From positions 4,774,001-4,838,000 of the forward strand of contig OX637343.1 in NCBI GenBank assembly GCA_951799405.1: 64,000 nt of DNA, in the 5' to 3' direction. Under the pieces are notes generated by a model. The model worked only from the letters and a program-made list of their open reading frames with translations. It was not told the origin of the DNA and did not search any database. Shown piece by piece: positions 59,963 to 64,000 of the stretch (the first letter of the stretch is position 1; the number at the start of each line of letters is the position of its first letter). The translations under genes and the position numbers were made by a program. This DNA is from Agapetus fuscipes (taxonomy: Eukaryota > Arthropoda > Insecta > Trichoptera > Glossosomatidae).

Positions 59963-60235
59963 AGGCAGCTAAGACAAATAACTGGGTTAGAACATGTTAT
60001 ATTGCCACCTTTTGTTTATTAGAAACCTTATTTAATATTTCTTTTTTTTTAACTATTCAGTACTTTTGTTGTTGAATTAAGGCAATGTATAACTTAATAA
60101 TAAGTCAAATAAGCAATAGCTACATGTTAAGAAAGAATGTTGAATAGAATGAATACCTATTTATTTTGTAATAAATTGTTAATCTTAAATATCGAGTCTG
60201 TTATTTGTATTTTTTTGTTTTCTACCAACAGCTAA
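59963..60235. other. Unassigned DNA
   Basis: AT-rich, nothing recognised. Confidence 0.4.
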
Positions 60236-60244
60236 AGGACCTTC

Positions 60245-61050
60245 AATTACAGTGCGCCCACCCCAATTTAACCTTGTTCTATTCAAAACTTCTGCACAGC
60301 TCCGGGCGCTCTTCTCACCAATGGAGAGAATGGCAAGGAGGATAGATTTGAGAATCAATGAGGGGAAAACTGAATACTTGCCTGTATCGCGGCGGAATAT
60401 TCAAGAAGATTTGAATGTAGATAATTACAAGTTTAAGAACTGCAATTCATTCAAATGCTTGAGTACCCTCATAAATGAAAGGAATGTCTTATCTTTGGAA
60501 TTGCAAGCTCGAATTCATTCCGTCAATAATGCTTTTTTTGACCTTAGAGGGCTATTGAGCTCAAAATGGCTATCCCGCTCCATAAAATTCAAGATATACA
60601 CTTCCATTGTTCGGCCAATTGTGTTGTACGGATGCCAAGCCTGGAGTCTGACTCAGAAACAAAAGAAATCTCTCCAGGTCTTTGAGAACAAAAAGCTTTC
60701 TCGCATTCCCGGACCTGAATTTAAAGGTGGTGACGGGTGGCTTATCTGGACCAACGGGGAGCTGAGGTTTCTGTTTGAAGACCCAAACATGGTGTCGGTA
60801 ATGAAATCATGAAGACTCCAGTGGGCTGGACATGTAGCACATGCAGAGGACTCCAGGATCATCAGAACTGTCTTGAATGGTGCCCTCTCAGGTGTTAGAC
60901 CACTCGGACGTCTCAGGATGCGGTGGGCAGACAACGTTGAAGTCAACAGCAAAGTTCTGGGAGTAAGGGGACCATGGAGGGAAGCAGCACAAGACAGAGA
61001 GTCCTGAAGGATTGTGGTGCGGGAGGCCCTGAGCCTTCAAGGCTTCTGAG
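60245..61050 (+). pseudogene. LINE reverse transcriptase C-terminal fragment
   Basis: The plus-strand frame from about 60252 reads LRINEGKTEYLPVSRRN, FKCLSTLINERN, VRPIVLYGCQAWSLTQKQKK and IPGPEFKGGDGWLIWTNGEL. After a stop at 60810 it continues in the same frame with RLQWAGHVAHAEDSRIIRT, LGRLRMRWADNVE and VRGPWREAAQDRES. This is the region downstream of the catalytic domain in RTE/R1-like insect LINEs. The FADD box and endonuclease are missing (5' truncation) and there are at least two stops. Confidence 0.75.
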
Positions 61051-61339
61051 TCGAAGAAAATAAAAGTAAAGTATTTCAAACCAATATTAACCGCACTTTT
61101 CCTTTCAGTGTCGTATAAAAAGCTACGCAACACACAACACAATGCTACGCAGCTAACTGCCCAACTACAAAGGATCAGGACATCAACAGGCAACAGCCAC
61201 ATCACCAACACCTCTGCAGCACTACTTACTTCTTCTTCTTTTTGTGCCACTTCTATCGAAGATCGGCGATCATCATGGCTATTTTGACTTTAGATGCTGC
61301 GGATCAAAACAGGTACTTAGTGGTTCTGCCGAACCACTG

Positions 61340-61476
61340 TCGCAGATTTTTCAGCCACGATGTTGGCGGCTAGAGTTTTTTTAAATTAAAATTTGTTTTC
61401 TGTTAGTTTTTGATGTATACATACATAATGTGTATTATAATTTAGTGATTTTAAAAATGTAATTTGTCATGTATGT
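61340..61476 (+). repeat. LINE 3'-end fragment
   Basis: GATGTTGGCGGCTAGAGTTT, GTTAGTTTTTGATGTATACA and TTTTAAAAATGTAATTTGTC match 36885-36985. In both places a Rep-D copy follows at the same point. Confidence 0.6.
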
Positions 61477-61712
61477 TCCTTGACTTATAGGTTGGTATGC
61501 GGCTGACCACCCATACTGTGAAAAAATGGTTCACTTTACCAATGTCACCCCTATTTCAGGGAACGTCGGCAAGAAGTGCAGTGCTTATGTTCATTTGAGA
61601 TTGGGTTTTATGTTGTAAGTCCACATGCGGCATGTGTAAGCGCGAACTTATACCTACGCCTCTGATTGTGGGATTGTATGTAATATTTTATCTTTGCAAC
61701 TTAGGTCTTAGA
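61477..61712 (+). repeat. Rep-D copy
   Basis: CCTTGACTTATAGGTTGG to TATCTTTGCAACTTAGGTCT, with a small deletion before the end. Confidence 0.85.
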
Positions 61713-61876
61713 CTTAAGACTAGGTAGGTATAGATTATACTATTATAGGTACAATCCACCTGAACTTTTTTTTTAAATAGGCCAATTTCGAAACAATTGC
61801 GTCGTATAGATACAAGACGGCCATGTAGGTTGTTTTATATAAATAAGAGCAATATCTTGAAACATAAATGCCATTT

Positions 61877-62130
61877 CGCTCCCCCACTGTTTACCGTATA
61901 CGCCAATCTTGTCAAATATGACTTTTTCATGCAGTTGTTTATGAATCAAATTCTACACAATCTGAGCTAAGAAAAACCGTAACACTCGATAAGTAATGTG
62001 AGAGTTCTTTTAAATATTTTTAAAATAAATTTCTTGTTTTTATAAGACACATTGGTCCAGTACACATGCAAACATTGCTCATGTAAAATTTTCTCAATGG
62101 CGTATACGGTAAACAAGAACTAAGGCAGCG
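61877..62130. mobile_element. MITE-F copy (254 bp)
   Basis: Termini CGCTCCCCCACTGTTTACCG and, inverted, CGCTGCCTTAGTTCTTGTTT. Flanked by ATTT on both sides (61873-61876, 62131-62134), a candidate target duplication. Confidence 0.85.
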
Positions 62131-62235
62131 ATTTCCTGTGTTTTTGTTTCATTTTCGAAAAACAAAGATAGAATGCCGGCTTTGTTTTTGTACAACTCTA
62201 TATCCACACCTTAAAGGTAAAACTGAATAACTATC

Positions 62236-62474
62236 ACATTACCTCCTTTTAGTGTTTGTTTGTCTTATGTCCATCAGAGGTAATATCACATGAGCAATGT
62301 TTATATGTGTGCTAAACCGAATGCAGGAAATTGATTTTGAAAATACAAAAAAAGAACTCTCACCCTATCGTGCGTTACCTATGTGTCTTACATAGTTCAG
62401 ATTGTGTAGAATGTGATTCTAAAGACATTTTCATTTCAAGGTCATCTTTGATCAAATGGTAGATAAGCCAAACA
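62236..62474. repeat. Diverged inverted MITE-F-like copy
   Basis: CACATGAGCAATGTTTATAT, AACTCTCACCCTATCG and TCAGATTGTGTAGAATGTG are inverse matches to the MITE-F body at 62040-61950. The termini are not convincing. Confidence 0.5.
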
Positions 62475-62592
62475 AGCACTGAGTAGACGATTAAGCTAAC
62501 ATAGGTTTCTGAGATAAATGCACATTTTCCCTATCTTCTACGAGAGAAAACACTGAAAAGTGTGAAAATCCTGTAGATTCAAAATTTATCAT
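62475..62592 (-). repeat. MITE-G fragment
   Basis: Inverse MITE-G right half: TTAAGCTAACATAGGTTTCT, CTTCTACGAGAGAAAACAC and GTGTGAAAATCCTGTAG. Confidence 0.65.
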
Positions 62593-62897
62593 GAGCATTT
62601 GCTTGCATTTCATGCCGAGAGCAAGGGTTCGATCCCTGTCGAGGGTGTCAGAAATGATTTCCCGTTTCAGTGTTTATTTCAAACCCAAAATTAATACCGG
62701 CAAGGTTTACTCAGCCTTCACAATAAATCAGCCCCCTCGGGAGCTGGGAAACCCCTACTTCAATTGAAGTAGTTGTCGTGAGGCCGGCTCCCTTATACCG
62801 TAAAAATAAATAGGTCTCAAATCGCCACACGCTATACTTTCGGAAATAACGCAGGCAAGGACTTACACTTTATCTGTAGCTAAGTTGCATTACCTAC
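62593..62897 (+). repeat. SINE-B copy, head truncated
   Basis: It begins at TTGCTTGCATTTCATGCCGA, with B box GGTTCGATCCCTGTC, normal body and 3' end TCTGTAGCTAAGTTGCATTA. Confidence 0.8.
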
Positions 62898-62932
62898 TTC
62901 CTTTTAATAAAAAAATATATATCTATATTTGG

Positions 62933-63205
62933 ATGATTTATTTGGTGAGCGCTGTTTTTGCGTGTATCACACCTCCCTCTGTGAGCTTGGCCGTTGCTGT
63001 AGAAAGCGCAAGCAAGACCCAGTTACTGTAAGCCTGGATGGGCCTTTAGTGACCGGTCTTTGTTAAAGGTATTTGAATTTTTCACTCAGCAAGAAGCATA
63101 TTTTGAAAATATAAATGATGTATTTGTGTGCTTCACCGGGATTCAAACCCACAACCTTTCATTTACGAGTCAGAAATGTTAACCACTAGACCACGGACCG
63201 GTAAA
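62933..63205 (-). repeat. SINE-A copy
   Basis: Minus strand; head 63135-63205 (CCGGTCCGTGGTCTAGTGG, GGTTTGAATCCCGG), CR1-type 3' end at 62933 (CAGCGCTCACCAAATAAATC). Confidence 0.82.
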
Positions 63206-63219
63206 TTAGTCCAGTTACC

Positions 63220-63560
63220 ATATGAGGATTTTATCCACGACTTCTCAAATCAGTTCCTTGACTCATAGGTTGGTATGCGGCTGACCACCCATGCTGTAAA
63301 AATGGTTCACTTTGCCAACGTCACCCCTGTTTCAGGGAAGGACGGCAAAAGTAGCAGGGTGAATGTCCATTTGGGATTTGGTTTTTGTGTTGTAGGTTCA
63401 CATGCGGCATATTTAACCGCGAACTCATACGTATCTGCTTGTGAAGATGCATATAATGTGAATCTCAAATGTGACATATCTTTGCAACTTAAATTAGATT
63501 AGATTAGATCCACGATTTCTCAAATCAGTGAATCGGGACTTATTCAGTTTTACCTTCAAG
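63220..63560 (-). mobile_element. MITE-G fragment holding a Rep-D insertion
   Basis: The sequence TTTATCCACGACTTCTCAAA and, after the Rep-D copy, ATCCACGATTTCTCAAATCA and TTCAGTTTTACCTTCAAGG are continuous MITE-G interrupted by Rep-D with a duplicated target. Confidence 0.7.
63254..63507 (+). repeat. Rep-D copy with 21-bp target duplication
   Basis: Complete copy, TTCCTTGACTCATAGGTTGG to a TTAGATTAGATTAGAT tail. Flanking repeats at 63233-63253 and 63508-63528 match at 20 of 21 bases. A variable-length duplication plus simple-repeat tail is the signature of target-primed reverse transcription. Confidence 0.9.
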
Positions 63561-63970
63561 GTGGCGAAGTTTTTTTTATTTGCAGATTATGTCATAAAAC
63601 GAAGATGGGTCTGGTGAAATAGAGATAAGACATGTTCCCATCATGCCGAGAATCCATTGGGGTAGTCACGCGCTACTTTGTAAATGTGTAAAAACCCAGA
63701 GAACCCAAAAAAACCTAGGCCGACAATGGGGCGGGAAAACCCAAGCACTTTAACAAAGAGAAAAGACAATGCGGTGTTGTTTGCCATCGGCGCCAAAGGT
63801 TATAAAGCCATAGACAGGTAGTATACAAAGTTCGGCAGTAGATAATAAAATAGGCTGACAAAATATTGTCGCTTGTAAATCAAGTGCATCCATCTTTCTT
63901 TTGGCATTGAAATCTCCAGTGGTTCAGAACTACGTCGAAAATAAAATGTTTACCCTAAAGAAAAATATAC
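63561..63970. other. Unassigned DNA
   Basis: I see no gene or recognised repeat. Confidence 0.4.
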
Positions 63971-63973
63971 TGT

Positions 63974-64000
63974 TTCCTTGAATGATAAGTTGGGATGAGG
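63974..64000 (+). repeat. Rep-D copy, cut by window end
   Basis: TTCCTTGAATGATAAGTTGG followed by GATGAGG, the first 27 bases of the family. Confidence 0.65.

Overview
This window looks like a repeat-dense, AT-rich piece of an insect nuclear genome. The order is not decidable by eye; Lepidoptera and Hemiptera are both plausible. The reasons are one spliced host gene with long introns, insect-type retroelements (an intact Ty3/gypsy element of Mag-like character, RTE, CR1-like and Jockey/CR1-like LINEs), several tRNA- or 5S-derived SINE families, and many small inverted-repeat DNA elements. There is a 200-base N gap at 31899-32098. No bacterial genes, CRISPR arrays or operons are present.

Host gene: seven plus-strand exons between 40178 and 55236 join in phase (2364 nt, 788 codons including the stop). 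They encode the C-terminal serine-hydrolase half of a SERAC1-like protein. The recognisable pieces are an FIHGLHG strand/oxyanion motif, a GHSKGG nucleophile elbow, SVPHRGSPLA, and a final exon with the likely acid and His residues. Exon 3 carries an acidic insertion of roughly 400 residues with no obvious counterpart in the vertebrate protein as I know it. The N-terminal part is not recognised in the window.

Repeat families named here for cross-reference: SINE-A (tRNA-like head, CCGGTCCGTAGTCCAGTGG); SINE-B (tRNA-like head, GGTCGATAGCTCAGTTGG); SINE-C (a third tRNA-like head); A-B dimers; 5S-A composites (5S rRNA-derived head fused to SINE-A); Rep-D (about 250 bp, CTTGACTTATAGGTTGG start, TTAGAT-type tail, more than 20 copies); MITE-E to MITE-J (inverted-repeat elements); Rep-I; and an HHR-element with a hammerhead-ribozyme-like core.

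Layout. 1-6260: SINEs, Rep-D and MITEs. 6262-13180: a nested block in which a hAT-like element contains a CR1 fragment, an LTR-like piece and a Jockey/CR1-like LINE; that LINE is split by a 1971-bp foldback element, which is itself split by a 510-bp hAT MITE. 13180-20210: SINE dimers, LTR-like pieces and MITEs. 20236-23800: a nearly full-length RTE on the minus strand with one stop codon. 24300-40000: MITEs, a 32-bp minisatellite, composite SINEs, the N gap and many Rep-D copies. 40178-55236: the SERAC1-like gene; its intron 6 holds an intact 5034-bp Ty3/gypsy element with visually identical LTRs and a 5-bp target duplication. 55240-64000: hammerhead-like motifs, a Harbinger-like element, a 5S-A SINE, LINE remnants and more SINEs.

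The most notable biology is the modular, interchangeable SINE system (tRNA, tRNA-tRNA and 5S-tRNA heads on alternative 3' tails, one tail shared with a CR1-like LINE) and the family of small mobile units carrying hammerhead-like cores.
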